From positions 1 to 64,000 of the IMG/VR virus record IMGVR_UViG_3300042350_003685: a DNA stretch of 64,000 nucleotides; one strand, 5' to 3'. The DNA comes from a virus. Position 1 is the stretch's first letter. Every line of letters begins with the position of its first letter. The notes beneath the pieces are model-generated. The model did not search any database and was not told where the DNA came from. It saw only the letters and a program-made list of their open reading frames with translations. A program made the position numbers and the translations under genes. This document shows positions 35,200 to 42,898 of the stretch, piece after piece.

Positions 35200-35358
35200 T
35201 CATGTATGGTCAGCTACTTCGCATTCAATGATCCAGTTGCGGAACTCGGTGAATTTGTCAACTTCTACACCTAGGCTTACCGCTTGATTTACAAAGTGTT
35301 GAAGCAGTGTGTTATACAGCTCGTCCGGCATGGTGTCTTTGTCAAATTGAATTTTCAT
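35200..35358 (-). CDS. Small unknown phage protein
   Basis: 52 residues from ATG at 35358 with GGAGGC upstream; ATGA overlap with the preceding gene. MKIQFDKDTMPDELYNTLLQ then a helix with TEFRNWIIECEV. Confidence 0.55.
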   Translation of the reverse strand: MKIQFDKDTMPDELYNTLLQHFVNQAVSLGVEVDKFTEFRNWIIECEVADHT

Positions 35359-35507
35359 GTGGTTGCCTCCAACTCTTGAATTTGCTTCCAAAGTTTACTA
35401 CGCTGCTCGTCAATTTTGGAATTGGTCTCTTCGTCGAAACATCCTGCCTGCTCATCAAGATGAACCAGTTCGTTGTACAGCACATCTAGTATATATTGGT
35501 CAGCCAT
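35355..35507 (-). CDS. Small helical phage protein
   Basis: 50 residues found by hand translation (MADQYILDVLYNELVHLDEQ; TNSKIDEQRSKLWKQIQELE). Charged, probably coiled coil. AGGAG before the ATG. Unknown function. Confidence 0.6.
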   Translation of the reverse strand: MADQYILDVLYNELVHLDEQAGCFDEETNSKIDEQRSKLWKQIQELEATT

Positions 35508-35515
35508 GCTATCTC

Positions 35516-35704
35516 CTAGGTGCCTGTCATTTCTTTGTGGCGTTTGAGAAACTCTTTACGGTGCTCTTCGCGGATCTTAACAGGATCCAAAGGCTCTGGA
35601 ATACCAAAGATCTCTTCACGGCAGCGACGTGGGCTGATCACACCAACGATTATGACTATGATACCCATGAGCACCATCTTGAGTCGGTCGGTTATGAATT
35701 TCAT
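35516..35704 (-). CDS. Small membrane protein
   Basis: 62 residues with one hydrophobic helix (VLMGIIVIIVGVIS) and a strongly charged cytoplasmic-type tail (KIREEHRKEFLKRHKEM). Unknown function. Confidence 0.55.
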   Translation of the reverse strand: MKFITDRLKMVLMGIIVIIVGVISPRRCREEIFGIPEPLDPVKIREEHRKEFLKRHKEMTGT

Positions 35705-35706
35705 GA

Positions 35707-35979
35707 TTATTTCTGATCCATGATATAAGTGAACAGCACAAACTTGGCACGGTTAAGCTGTTGGCGAGCATCTTCGGCTCGCATGAAGTCAACTTCACCG
35801 TACTCGGTGTTAACCATTTCTTGTGCATCGGACATCATGCTGGCAACAACCATAGCGGGGCCAGAGAGCTTGAACGTGATGCTGGATTCGACTGCTTCGC
35901 GCATCTGCGCTTCGGTGCAGCCGTACATTGAAACTTCGCGGATTTCTTGGGTAGTAAGACCTTGGAATGCTGTTCTCAT
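35707..35979 (-). CDS. Unknown phage protein with own promoter
   Basis: 90 residues, helical (TQEIREVSMYGCTEAQMREA; EDARQQLNRAKFVLFTYIMD). AAGGAG lies before the ATG and a consensus promoter at 36010. Probably an early gene. Confidence 0.65.
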   Translation of the reverse strand: MRTAFQGLTTQEIREVSMYGCTEAQMREAVESSITFKLSGPAMVVASMMSDAQEMVNTEYGEVDFMRAEDARQQLNRAKFVLFTYIMDQK

Positions 35980-36009
35980 TTGCTGCTCCTTGTTGTTTAG
36001 TGTTCTTGT

Positions 36010-36038
36010 ATTATAGGCAAATTAGGAATTTTGGTCAA
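36010..36038 (-). promoter_or_regulatory. Sigma70-type promoter
   Basis: Minus strand: -35 TTGACC (36033-36038), 17-base spacer, -10 TATAAT (36010-36015), then AACACTAAACAAC and AAGGAG. Confidence 0.85.
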
Positions 36039-36042
36039 ATCT

Positions 36043-36372
36043 TTATTTTTTCTTGTTTTTTTGCTTTTTGTTAACTGTTGCAACTTCTTTAACTTTTGTT
36101 GCATTTTTCATAATATGGAACAAATCTGTTGCTTTTTTAAAATTGAAATTAGGGTGCCGGTACATGTAGTCTATTTTGCGTTCTAAAACTTGCAAAACTT
36201 CTAACAAGTCCATTTTTGTTGCGAAATCGCTAGCCATTAGTATGTTGTTAATATCATGCTTGTCTAGCATGTATTCTACCCATTTTGTTGTGGCAGGTAT
36301 CTTGTAATATTGTACAATTGCTTTTTTGTTATTGGTTACATTGTACTTGGCGATATAACTGTGTGCAAACAT
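36043..36372 (-). CDS. Unknown lysine-rich phage protein
   Basis: 109 residues, noticeably more AT-rich and lysine/asparagine-rich than its neighbours (NVTNNKKAIVQYYKI; C-terminus KKQKNKKK). Single-gene unit under the 36399 promoter. The different base composition may mean a separate origin. Confidence 0.65.
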   Translation of the reverse strand: MFAHSYIAKYNVTNNKKAIVQYYKIPATTKWVEYMLDKHDINNILMASDFATKMDLLEVLQVLERKIDYMYRHPNFNFKKATDLFHIMKNATKVKEVATVNKKQKNKKK

Positions 36373-36398
36373 ATACGCTCCGGTTTATGTAATCACAC

Positions 36399-36427
36399 AT
36401 TATACGAAAACGGTGATTTATAGTCAA
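36399..36427 (-). promoter_or_regulatory. Sigma70-type promoter
   Basis: Minus strand: -35 TTGACT (36422-36427), 17-base spacer, -10 TATAAT (36399-36404). Drives the 36372 gene; CCGGAGCG is its ribosome site. Confidence 0.8.
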
Positions 36428-36455
36428 CCGTTTTCGTTTTTGTGACAACCATGCA

Positions 36456-37631
36456 CTATAGCAACACAGTGTGCCGCCAATAATCGCTGGCCGCTGCTAC
36501 CCCGCTGCCTGGTTCCACATTGATGCCACAGTCCTGCATGGCCATTTCTGCACCCGAGATCGCTGCCATGAGATGTATTTCATTCATGTCACCCAGGTGC
36601 CCAATGCGGAATAGCTTGCCAGCGACCTTGCTCAACCCTGCTCCCAGTGACAGATTGTACCTGGTATAGGCTCTGCGGATCACATCTGCCCCGTTGATGC
36701 CTTCGGGTACCATGATTGCAGACACAGTGTTGGAGTACCACTCTGGAGATCGAGCGCAGAGCTCTAGACCCCATCCCTTTTGAACAGCAGCCCGAACACC
36801 TTCGGCAAGGAAAGCATGGCGACGAATAATGTTATCCAGGCCTTCTTCGTCTATCATCTTTAGCGACTCAATCAAGCCATACAACAAACTCAGTGCTGGT
36901 GTGTAAGGATAATATCCGGTGCTGTTGCTGTTAAGCATATCGTTTAGATCAAAATATGCTCGCTTGAGTTTGGCAGTATGGCGTAGTTCCAATGCCTTTG
37001 GGCTAGCACACAGGATGCCTAGACCAGCTGGCAGCATAAGACCTTTTTGTGATCCTGATACTGCCATGTCCACACCCCATTGATCGAATCTTAGGTCAAT
37101 TGACGCCAGACTACTCACACAGTCCACAAACAGTAGAGCAGGGTGGTTGGTGCTAGCCAATGCGTTTCTAACCGCAGCCACATCTGATGTAACACCAGTG
37201 GCAGTTTCATTATGGCATACTAGCACTGCCTTATAGGCGTGTGTGGTGTCGGCCGCTAGTCGTTGTTGATATGTGTCAACAGGAACACCAGTACCCCATT
37301 CACAATCTACTACATCTACTTCTAGCCCAAGTCGGACGCACATGTCAATCCAGAGATGACTGAATTGACCAAATCTAGCGGCCAGCACTCGATCACCCGG
37401 GCTTAGTGTGTTTGTTATGGCTGCTTCCCAACAGCCGGTGCCTGAACTGGGAAACACAAATGGTGTGCCTAATTCAGTCTTGAACACTCGTTTGAGTCCG
37501 GTAGTGATTTGATGAGTAATACTAGGGAAGTCGGGCGATCTATGGTCCTCCATTGATACAACCATAGCCCGTTGTACGCGATCAGGAACGTTGGTAGGTC
37601 CAGGTACAAATAAAAAGTTACGTCCAGCCAT
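36456..37631 (-). CDS. sgaA: Serine-glyoxylate aminotransferase (class V, PLP)
   Basis: 391 residues from ATG at 37631 (GAAAGGA upstream). It follows the methylotroph enzyme almost motif by motif: RNFLFVPGPTNVPDRVQRAM, EDHRSPDFPSITHQ, RFGQFSHLWIDM, CHNETATGVTSD, the PLP lysine K196 in SGSQKGLMLPAGLG, GYYPYTPALSLLYGL, and RYNLSLGAGLSKVAGKLFRI. The reaction is serine + glyoxylate to hydroxypyruvate + glycine. The length and the C-terminal GSGVAAASDYWR are complete, so it looks functional. It has its own promoter at 37710. A phage copy may feed one-carbon and glycine pools or remove glyoxylate. Confidence 0.93.
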   Translation of the reverse strand: MAGRNFLFVPGPTNVPDRVQRAMVVSMEDHRSPDFPSITHQITTGLKRVFKTELGTPFVFPSSGTGCWEAAITNTLSPGDRVLAARFGQFSHLWIDMCVRLGLEVDVVDCEWGTGVPVDTYQQRLAADTTHAYKAVLVCHNETATGVTSDVAAVRNALASTNHPALLFVDCVSSLASIDLRFDQWGVDMAVSGSQKGLMLPAGLGILCASPKALELRHTAKLKRAYFDLNDMLNSNSTGYYPYTPALSLLYGLIESLKMIDEEGLDNIIRRHAFLAEGVRAAVQKGWGLELCARSPEWYSNTVSAIMVPEGINGADVIRRAYTRYNLSLGAGLSKVAGKLFRIGHLGDMNEIHLMAAISGAEMAMQDCGINVEPGSGVAAASDYWRHTVLL

Positions 37632-37709
37632 GTTTTTTCCTTTCAAAAAAAGGCCAGTACATGGCTGGTTTGTTTTTATAGGTCGTCCTATACCATGTTA
37701 GGTTAGGCA

Positions 37710-37738
37710 ATTATACACAGAGTCTTGACGTAAGTCAA
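37710..37738 (-). promoter_or_regulatory. Sigma70-type promoter of the aminotransferase gene
   Basis: Minus strand: -35 TTGACT (37733-37738), 17-base spacer, -10 TATAAT (37710-37715). Confidence 0.78.
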
Positions 37739-37754
37739 GGTCTAGGGTTGCCTT

Positions 37755-38450
37755 TTACCATGCATCAGGCCAAGCTGCCACTCTGTTCAAACTGGTAAAA
37801 TTAGTTACCATTTTTTTAGCAGCTTCGCTGAAGCCACGCTTGTGATAGTATATTTGCGCCAGTTCTGTGATCGCTTCTAGATCGGATCTTTCACCAACAC
37901 TGGCTATCGTGGCCACAGTCAAGGGTCTGCCACGCAGAGAAGCAAAACCAAAGTCCCAAAAGTTTTGAATGATTTCTCGTCTGTTGGTTATTTTCTTACC
38001 AGACTTCACACTGTATACACCTTGGTGTTTGGCAAGAGCAAAACATCTCTTCCAAGTCAACAGTTGAGTCACAGCGCCCTGACTGCTGCGTTCAGAATAT
38101 GGCCTCAAACGACTGATGCCCTTGTGATCGCCCCACTCTTCAAATTCTTCTCGCCACTCATCAGAATATAGATTTTTAGCAATTGATACCACGTCAGTGG
38201 TAGCAGCACCCAAAAACTGTATCTTGTGGTCGGTAAAAACCACATAGCTTTGTTGAAATTTTTCGCCTAATTTCAGTAGATTGTCAAGGTTCTCCGAACT
38301 TTCGCGGTTTGCCTGTTGACCAAGAGTAAACACAGTGAGCTGATCTGCTTCACGATTGTTTTGCCTACTCCATCCATATCGATCACGTTTGCCCACTGCC
38401 AATCTATAATTGGCTTGATTCACTGCATAGATGGTTTGATATTGCAACAT
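37755..38450 (-). CDS. Unknown protein
   Basis: 231 residues from ATG at 38450 with GGGAGTC upstream. It begins with beta strands (MLQYQTIYAVNQANYRLAVG), has GRPLTVATIASVGERSDLEA in its second half and a C-terminal helix (RGFSEAAKKMVTNF). I do not recognise it. Has its own promoter. Confidence 0.6.
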   Translation of the reverse strand: MLQYQTIYAVNQANYRLAVGKRDRYGWSRQNNREADQLTVFTLGQQANRESSENLDNLLKLGEKFQQSYVVFTDHKIQFLGAATTDVVSIAKNLYSDEWREEFEEWGDHKGISRLRPYSERSSQGAVTQLLTWKRCFALAKHQGVYSVKSGKKITNRREIIQNFWDFGFASLRGRPLTVATIASVGERSDLEAITELAQIYYHKRGFSEAAKKMVTNFTSLNRVAAWPDAW

Positions 38451-38478
38451 AAAGACTCCCGACAATGGCGTTCAGATC

Positions 38479-38507
38479 AGTATACAGCTCTAGACATTTT
38501 TTGTCAA
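38479..38507 (-). promoter_or_regulatory. Sigma70-type promoter (perfect -35)
   Basis: Minus strand: -35 TTGACA (38502-38507), 17-base spacer, -10 TATACT (38479-38484). The stop TGA of the DUF2061 gene is inside the -35 box. Confidence 0.8.
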
Positions 38508-38683
38508 TTGTGTTGTCCCCATTTCACTCGCAACCAGGCTCGTTCATGTACATAATGCAGAACGGTTAACACGATATTGGCCATGATTGCTCCACTCCAA
38601 CCGGCCCAGATTGCTGTGACCAGTGTGGCAATGATTCGCCAACATACTGCCCTGGCTATGGTTCTTTTGTGCGATTCTAACAA
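38504..38683 (-). CDS. DUF2061 small membrane protein
   Basis: 59 residues found by hand translation, with TTG start preceded by GGAGG. ESHKRTIARAVCWRIIATLVTAI, a second hydrophobic stretch and LHYVHERAWLRVKWG are the DUF2061 pattern known from bacterial two-helix membrane proteins, some next to sulfur-assimilation genes. The role is unknown. It lies just after the terminator of the cytochrome operon. Confidence 0.8.
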   Translation of the reverse strand: MLESHKRTIARAVCWRIIATLVTAIWAGWSGAIMANIVLTVLHYVHERAWLRVKWGQHN

Positions 38684-38695
38684 TTTTTTACCTCC

Positions 38696-38719
38696 ATTAA
38701 AAAGCCCCTTTTCGGGGCT
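38696..38719 (-). terminator. Rho-independent terminator
   Basis: Minus strand AAGCCCC-GAAA-GGGGCTT followed by TTTAA. It overlaps the stop of the cytochrome c gene and ends the rubrerythrin-to-cytochrome operon. Confidence 0.88.
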
Positions 38720-39000
38720 TATTTTACTAGGCTCAAAATCCAGTTGGTCAGTATACGAATCTCTTCATCGGTAAGCGTGGGATGAGCAGGCATTTTTCCT
38801 TTGCCATTTCTTATCACGTTTTTCACATGCTCAGGATCGTCTTTGTGTTTTTCTGCCACACGTGTCAGAGCAGGTGGGTAACTGATACCAATATGTTCAA
38901 TGCTATGACAGCCCAAACATGCTGATTTTTTAGCTAGTGATTCAGCCTCATTGGCTAGTACAGAACTGCTGAACAACATTAAAATTACAACGTACTTCAT
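38719..39000 (-). CDS. Small periplasmic c-type cytochrome
   Basis: 93 residues: signal peptide (MKYVVILMLFSSSVLANEA), one haem site CLGCH at about residues 28-32 and the axial methionine in GKGKMPAHPTLTDEEIRILT. Mature size is about 75 residues, like class I cytochromes c551/c553. It would carry electrons in the periplasm and needs the host Ccm haem-attachment system. It is the last gene of the rubrerythrin-DUF3501-SGNH-cytochrome operon and overlaps the SGNH gene by 4 bases. Confidence 0.92.
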   Translation of the reverse strand: MKYVVILMLFSSSVLANEAESLAKKSACLGCHSIEHIGISYPPALTRVAEKHKDDPEHVKNVIRNGKGKMPAHPTLTDEEIRILTNWILSLVK

Positions 39001-39392
39001 TTGGTTAGTATTCCCAACTGTCTATATCCACGACTGGTAGGATGCACTCGATCAGGTGCAAGTTCTGGTATTGTTATAAACGTATCACCAAACTGTTTGG
39101 CTATTTTTTTCACTAGATCTTGCTTGTCTGATTTCACTGCTGGCACTATCCAGAACACCTGATCCGCTGCTACGTGAGTTCTCAATGCTATGAGTTCTAC
39201 TTCGGTGTTAAGACTTTTGTAGTCATTGCTGCCCAGACTGATAATTGTGGTCCGGGCAGGCTTGACCTTTTTAATATAGATATTGTTCCAGTCTCGACTG
39301 TTTATGCCACTCTGTGCAAGAGTCACACATTCAGTCCTAACTTGACCAATGCCTTTGGCAATGCTATCACCTACTATCAAACAATCTAACAC
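38997..39392 (-). CDS. SGNH/GDSL-type hydrolase
   Basis: 131 residues. Block I is LIVGDSIAKGIG (Ser 9), block III is IISLGSNDYKS, and block V is LAPDRVHPTSRGYRQL with D and H. No signal peptide is apparent. Family members remove acyl or acetyl groups from sugars, lipids or proteins. A TATAAATA box 60 bases upstream could give late expression together with cytochrome c. Confidence 0.75.
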   Translation of the reverse strand: MLDCLIVGDSIAKGIGQVRTECVTLAQSGINSRDWNNIYIKKVKPARTTIISLGSNDYKSLNTEVELIALRTHVAADQVFWIVPAVKSDKQDLVKKIAKQFGDTFITIPELAPDRVHPTSRGYRQLGILTK

Positions 39393-39404
39393 ACAGTCCC
39401 CTGA

Positions 39405-40007
39405 TCAGGATAAAGCCAGTCTTGGTTGATCAGCAAAGTCTGCGATCAAGCTATTTATAGTGCTCAAAGGCACAGGAGTGCTGTGCAGATAGTTTTCATG
39501 ATCAACACCCACAGTCAACCCAGTGGTCTGGTTCTGTAGAGCAGTGATCATGTCTGCTGTGAGCTCAAAACGCAGAAAGTGTACAGCCGAAGTCTTAACA
39601 TCGTTGCTGCGATCAAGATCTTCGTCAGCCACTGCATACACAGGCTGGTGTCCTTCTACCTGCAGGAACACACGATCCTCGATACCACGCAACAGCGCCA
39701 GCTGGTAAGCTCTCACTGTTGGGTCGCTATACTCAATGGTCATAGTGGCCTTGAGGTTTGAGCCTGTGGGAATCAAGGGATTGTAAGCATCAAGTTCATC
39801 TTGTATGCCTTGTTGACTGAAAGTGCGCTCGATCAACAGCATCTCTTGAATTTGGTATTGTACAGTGACGCGATCCTCAAAATGCAGAGTGACGTTTGCC
39901 CCCAGCTGAAGCTGCCTTTGCTTACGATGTTGCACTGCCCGGAGTTTGAATTCCGGGCGGCGAGCACTATACTGTTCTAACGAATATAGGTCTTGTGAGG
40001 TAAGCAT
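39405..40007 (-). CDS. DUF3501 protein
   Basis: 200 residues, full length. RRPEFKLRAVQHRKQRQLQL, LHFEDRVTVQYQIQEMLLIE, ELDAYNPLIPTGSNLKAT and ADEDLDRSNDVKTSAVHFLR are clear DUF3501 motifs. In bacteria this family sits beside rubrerythrin and an Fe-S (heterodisulfide reductase-like) gene, and its biochemical role is not known. Here it follows rubrerythrin by one base, but the Fe-S gene is missing. Confidence 0.9.
   Translation of the reverse strand: MLTSQDLYSLEQYSARRPEFKLRAVQHRKQRQLQLGANVTLHFEDRVTVQYQIQEMLLIERTFSQQGIQDELDAYNPLIPTGSNLKATMTIEYSDPTVRAYQLALLRGIEDRVFLQVEGHQPVYAVADEDLDRSNDVKTSAVHFLRFELTADMITALQNQTTGLTVGVDHENYLHSTPVPLSTINSLIADFADQPRLALS
39452..39459 (-). promoter_or_regulatory. Perfect TATAAATA late-promoter-like box
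   Basis: TATAAATA on the minus strand inside the 3' part of the DUF3501 gene, about 60 bases before the SGNH start. It is identical to the T4 late promoter -10. It may be chance within coding sequence. Confidence 0.4.
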
Positions 40008-40008
40008 T

Positions 40009-40443
40009 TTAGGCGTTCTCTGAACGATATGCGTCTAGGGTTTTCTTGAACTTGCCAGCATGGCTACGTTCTGCTTTGGCCAAGGTATCAAACCAGTCAG
40101 CGATTTCATCAAAGCCTTCGTCACGTGCATCACGTGCCATGCCTGGGTACATGTCTGTGTACTCGTGCGTTTCGCCATGGATAGCACTTTCTAGAGCTTG
40201 CACAATGTCACCAGCTGGCAGGCCAGTTTCTGGATCACCTGAACCACCTGCGATCAAGTATTCCATGTGACCATGCGCATGACCTGTTTCACCCTCTGCG
40301 GTGTGACGGAAGATGTTGGCTACGTCAGTGGCACCTGCGATGTCAGCCATGTTTGCGAAATACAGATAGCGACGGTTAGCTTTGGATTCGCCTGCAAATG
40401 CATCCTTTAGATGCTGTTCGGTTTTGGTTCCTGTTACTTTCAT
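40009..40443 (-). CDS. Rubrerythrin (diiron domain only)
   Basis: 144 residues from ATG at 40443 with AGGAGAAATC upstream. Four-helix diiron pattern: [56 protein letters not shown] and [17 protein letters not shown], with the E and E-x-x-H ligands. No C-terminal rubredoxin (CxxC) domain. Members reduce hydrogen peroxide. First gene of the four-gene redox operon. Confidence 0.92.
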   Translation of the reverse strand: MKVTGTKTEQHLKDAFAGESKANRRYLYFANMADIAGATDVANIFRHTAEGETGHAHGHMEYLIAGGSGDPETGLPAGDIVQALESAIHGETHEYTDMYPGMARDARDEGFDEIADWFDTLAKAERSHAGKFKKTLDAYRSENA

Positions 40444-40477
40444 TTGATTTCTCCTGTAAAAAAAATGTTGCATTGCA

Positions 40478-40506
40478 ATTATACAGATTATATATCATAA
40501 CTGCAA
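40478..40506 (-). promoter_or_regulatory. Putative promoter of the rubrerythrin operon
   Basis: Minus strand -10 TATAAT (40478-40483) with a weaker -35 TTGCAG at 17-base spacing (40501-40506). Confidence 0.6.
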
Positions 40507-40568
40507 TCTATTTTTTTAGGTTTTTCCATTGTATTTTTTAATGGAATCAATACAAGTATTAAATTGCA

Positions 40569-41123
40569 TTAGTGAATGCCAAAATGCTGATAATGACTGT
40601 CTAGGTTCCAGGTCACAGTGTCAATCGCCACCCCATCATGTGTTTCAACTTGGATGCCCAGAATTTGATAGCGTTGCCAAAACCAATAGATGTCAGGCGT
40701 GGTACTGGCCAGACTTTGACTATTGAGTTTCTTGTGGTTCTTTTTGCTCACAAGGCAGGTTGGGATATTTAAGGCTTCTCTAGCAGAGATACGCCCGTTT
40801 AACAGCAGATCTCTAGCCACAGCAGCAGGCAGCACATGTTCAAAGTCACACTTGGTATCAGGTTTGAGACCTAGCTCACGATAATGTGCTCCGATGTTTT
40901 CTTTGATACAGTAGCCATGATATCTACGCAGCACAAAATCAATGATGTCGCGTAGTAGTCTTGCGGTTTGATCCGAGGACTGCAACCTGCTATAGGTCCA
41001 CACACAGATTTTTAACACACGCAGAGCAAATGTTTCGGTTTGAGCATAGCTGGCACCATCACGTTTGACTCTGGTGTATTTTACTTGTTTGAAACCCTGT
41101 AGGCGTTCTTGTAGCGATTTCAT
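40569..41123 (-). CDS. HNH-like putative endonuclease
   Basis: 184 residues from ATG at 41123 (ATGA overlap with the GIY-YIG-like gene). CDFEHVLPAAVARDLLLNG followed by PTCLVSKKNHKKL fits a degenerate HNH arrangement (D-x-E-H ... N-H-K-K-L). It is third in a ParB-like / GIY-YIG-like / HNH-like gene set. Cleavage activity is inferred. Confidence 0.55.
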   Translation of the reverse strand: MKSLQERLQGFKQVKYTRVKRDGASYAQTETFALRVLKICVWTYSRLQSSDQTARLLRDIIDFVLRRYHGYCIKENIGAHYRELGLKPDTKCDFEHVLPAAVARDLLLNGRISAREALNIPTCLVSKKNHKKLNSQSLASTTPDIYWFWQRYQILGIQVETHDGVAIDTVTWNLDSHYQHFGIH

Positions 41124-41563
41124 GTTTGTTTCCAATATTGTTCACAAAGTCGGCGGCAATAATTGCTGGCTTCTGCTTCACTTGGCAGCTTCAATGGACA
41201 CTCTGACATCTTGGCCGCAGAATATCCATTGGGCAAATCTAACTTGTGAATACGAAGCTTCCGCTCAGCAATAACTAGCTCAATTTCTTTCATAAGGTCT
41301 TCTATGGGAAGTTTGAACATTTCAGTTTGAGCACTGCCATACTTTACATACTTGGCACCATATCTCCACAAACGACGTTTGAGCAGCTTTTCTAATACCC
41401 CTATATCCCAGGATTCTCCAAAATACACATGGTCAAGTTTGAACTTGTTCCAACAAAATTTTTGTCTTGCTCTTACTGCCGAATATGGTGTCAATGCAAT
41501 GCCAAGTTTCCAAGCGTCTGGTTCACCAGTTAAGTCTTTGTGTAGGTAAAAAAAATGACTCAT
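41120..41563 (-). CDS. GIY-YIG/T5orf172-like protein
   Basis: 147 residues from ATG at 41563 with AAGGAGTATG upstream. FFYLHKDLTGEPDAWKLGIA and TPYSAVRARQKFC, then YFGESWDIGVLEKLLKRRL, follow the GIY-YIG order (first strand ... K-x-G ... R-x-R ... L-E). It is probably a DNA-binding or nicking enzyme. Lies between the ParB-like and HNH-like genes. Confidence 0.6.
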   Translation of the reverse strand: MSHFFYLHKDLTGEPDAWKLGIALTPYSAVRARQKFCWNKFKLDHVYFGESWDIGVLEKLLKRRLWRYGAKYVKYGSAQTEMFKLPIEDLMKEIELVIAERKLRIHKLDLPNGYSAAKMSECPLKLPSEAEASNYCRRLCEQYWKQT

Positions 41564-41573
41564 TACATACTCC

Positions 41574-42770
41574 TTAGAACAGATCAGTAGCAGCAGGAAC
41601 AAAAACGTTGAAACTGTTCTTGGGATACCTAAAACTTCGAGGCTTGTTCGCTGCCCAGCTCTGACGCATTTGATGCCAGAAAAATGCAGTGCCAACTGGT
41701 GTGTTCTTGAGATTGGCAGGAGCAGCAGGCCAAAGGTGCTTGGGCAACTGTGTGGCAGTGTGTGACGCATTGTATGCGTTGACATTGGCGCGATGCACCT
41801 GTTCCCAATAAGGACCCTTGGCATCAAAGTTTGCGTCAAACAAGTCAATGCATATACCAGCCATTTCTTCAATTTCTGCATCACTATAGGTGATGTTTTC
41901 TTGCTCGCACATGTTTAGGAATTCTATGATGATAGGAATTTCCTTGGAGTTGATAGGTCTTTGCTGACTGGCTACAACAAAAGCACCGTACACACAGAAC
42001 TGCCTAACCACGTCAACACTGGCAGCATACAACTCGTTCAAACGACTGATGGCACCCACTTGGTCGGTGTCATTGAATTTTTCTGCTGTGACAAACAAAC
42101 CGGCTCTAGCGATGTGTTGTTGTTTTTGCCAAGCAGCCACCCATTCAGGATCGGTGGCGCCATCTACTTCTACACCATAAACCATTTGCGCAAAAATATC
42201 AATGATGTCCAAGGGCTTTTTGCCTGCGTTTTTGCCCACAGTGGTGTTGAGGCTAATAAACAGTTGGCGCAGGTCTGCGCGACTGGTTATGTCATAGATG
42301 TTGGCAGGAAACTTCACATCCTTGATGTTCAAACCAAAAAAGTTTTCCACTATCAGCATCAAGGCCAGAGCAGTGTGCTGGCTATCCCAAGCACCCCACT
42401 TGCCGTTGGGAGTGCGAAATACCTGTATGGGCTGAGCCATGAACGCACGGAAGTTAGAGATAATGTGCAGAATCCATTTGAGGTTAGGCTCACGTTGCAT
42501 TGTGGTATCAATCATGATATCACCGGCGTCGATTTCTTGAGCAGCACACAATTTAAACTGTGTGCGATCAAAGAAATCTTTCAACTTAGGATGACTGCGT
42601 TTGAAGTCTTTTAGGGCCTTGGCCAATCCAGCATGCCAATTACGCTGAGCCTGCGGTGGCAGTGCGGCGATTGTGTCGTGCAGACGCTGTTTGAGGTCAA
42701 CAAGATGAGATTGGGTGTTATGAAAACGCGAGTTACGCTGATCTGCGTAGGTAGATGTGGCAGTTGCCAT
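41574..42770 (-). CDS. ParB-like nuclease-domain protein
   Basis: 398 residues; ATG at 42770 is preferred because GGAG lies seven bases before it, though the frame is open to 42803. The ParB/sulfiredoxin-fold motif is WGAWDSQHTALALMLI at about residue 135, preceded by a TMQREPNLKWILHI strand-helix, then SRADLRQLFISLNTTVGKNA. Such phage ParB-like proteins can cut or bind DNA. The C-terminal half is unrecognised. First gene of the three-gene set. Confidence 0.65.
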   Translation of the reverse strand: MATATSTYADQRNSRFHNTQSHLVDLKQRLHDTIAALPPQAQRNWHAGLAKALKDFKRSHPKLKDFFDRTQFKLCAAQEIDAGDIMIDTTMQREPNLKWILHIISNFRAFMAQPIQVFRTPNGKWGAWDSQHTALALMLIVENFFGLNIKDVKFPANIYDITSRADLRQLFISLNTTVGKNAGKKPLDIIDIFAQMVYGVEVDGATDPEWVAAWQKQQHIARAGLFVTAEKFNDTDQVGAISRLNELYAASVDVVRQFCVYGAFVVASQQRPINSKEIPIIIEFLNMCEQENITYSDAEIEEMAGICIDLFDANFDAKGPYWEQVHRANVNAYNASHTATQLPKHLWPAAPANLKNTPVGTAFFWHQMRQSWAANKPRSFRYPKNSFNVFVPAATDLF

Positions 42771-42898
42771 TGCTTTCTCCATATTAGTAACCGTTACAAT
42801 CATTGGCCCTATGCCTAGATTGTTTTTTGGTTAGCTTTGTGTTACATCAATTACTATACAGCAAAAATCTTTATTGGACGACTGATATTTTACCGATT

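Noticed and set aside
40500-40540. Inverted repeat CCATT/AATGG around a T run as terminator
   Set aside because: The stem is only five AT-rich pairs, so it is too weak to call.
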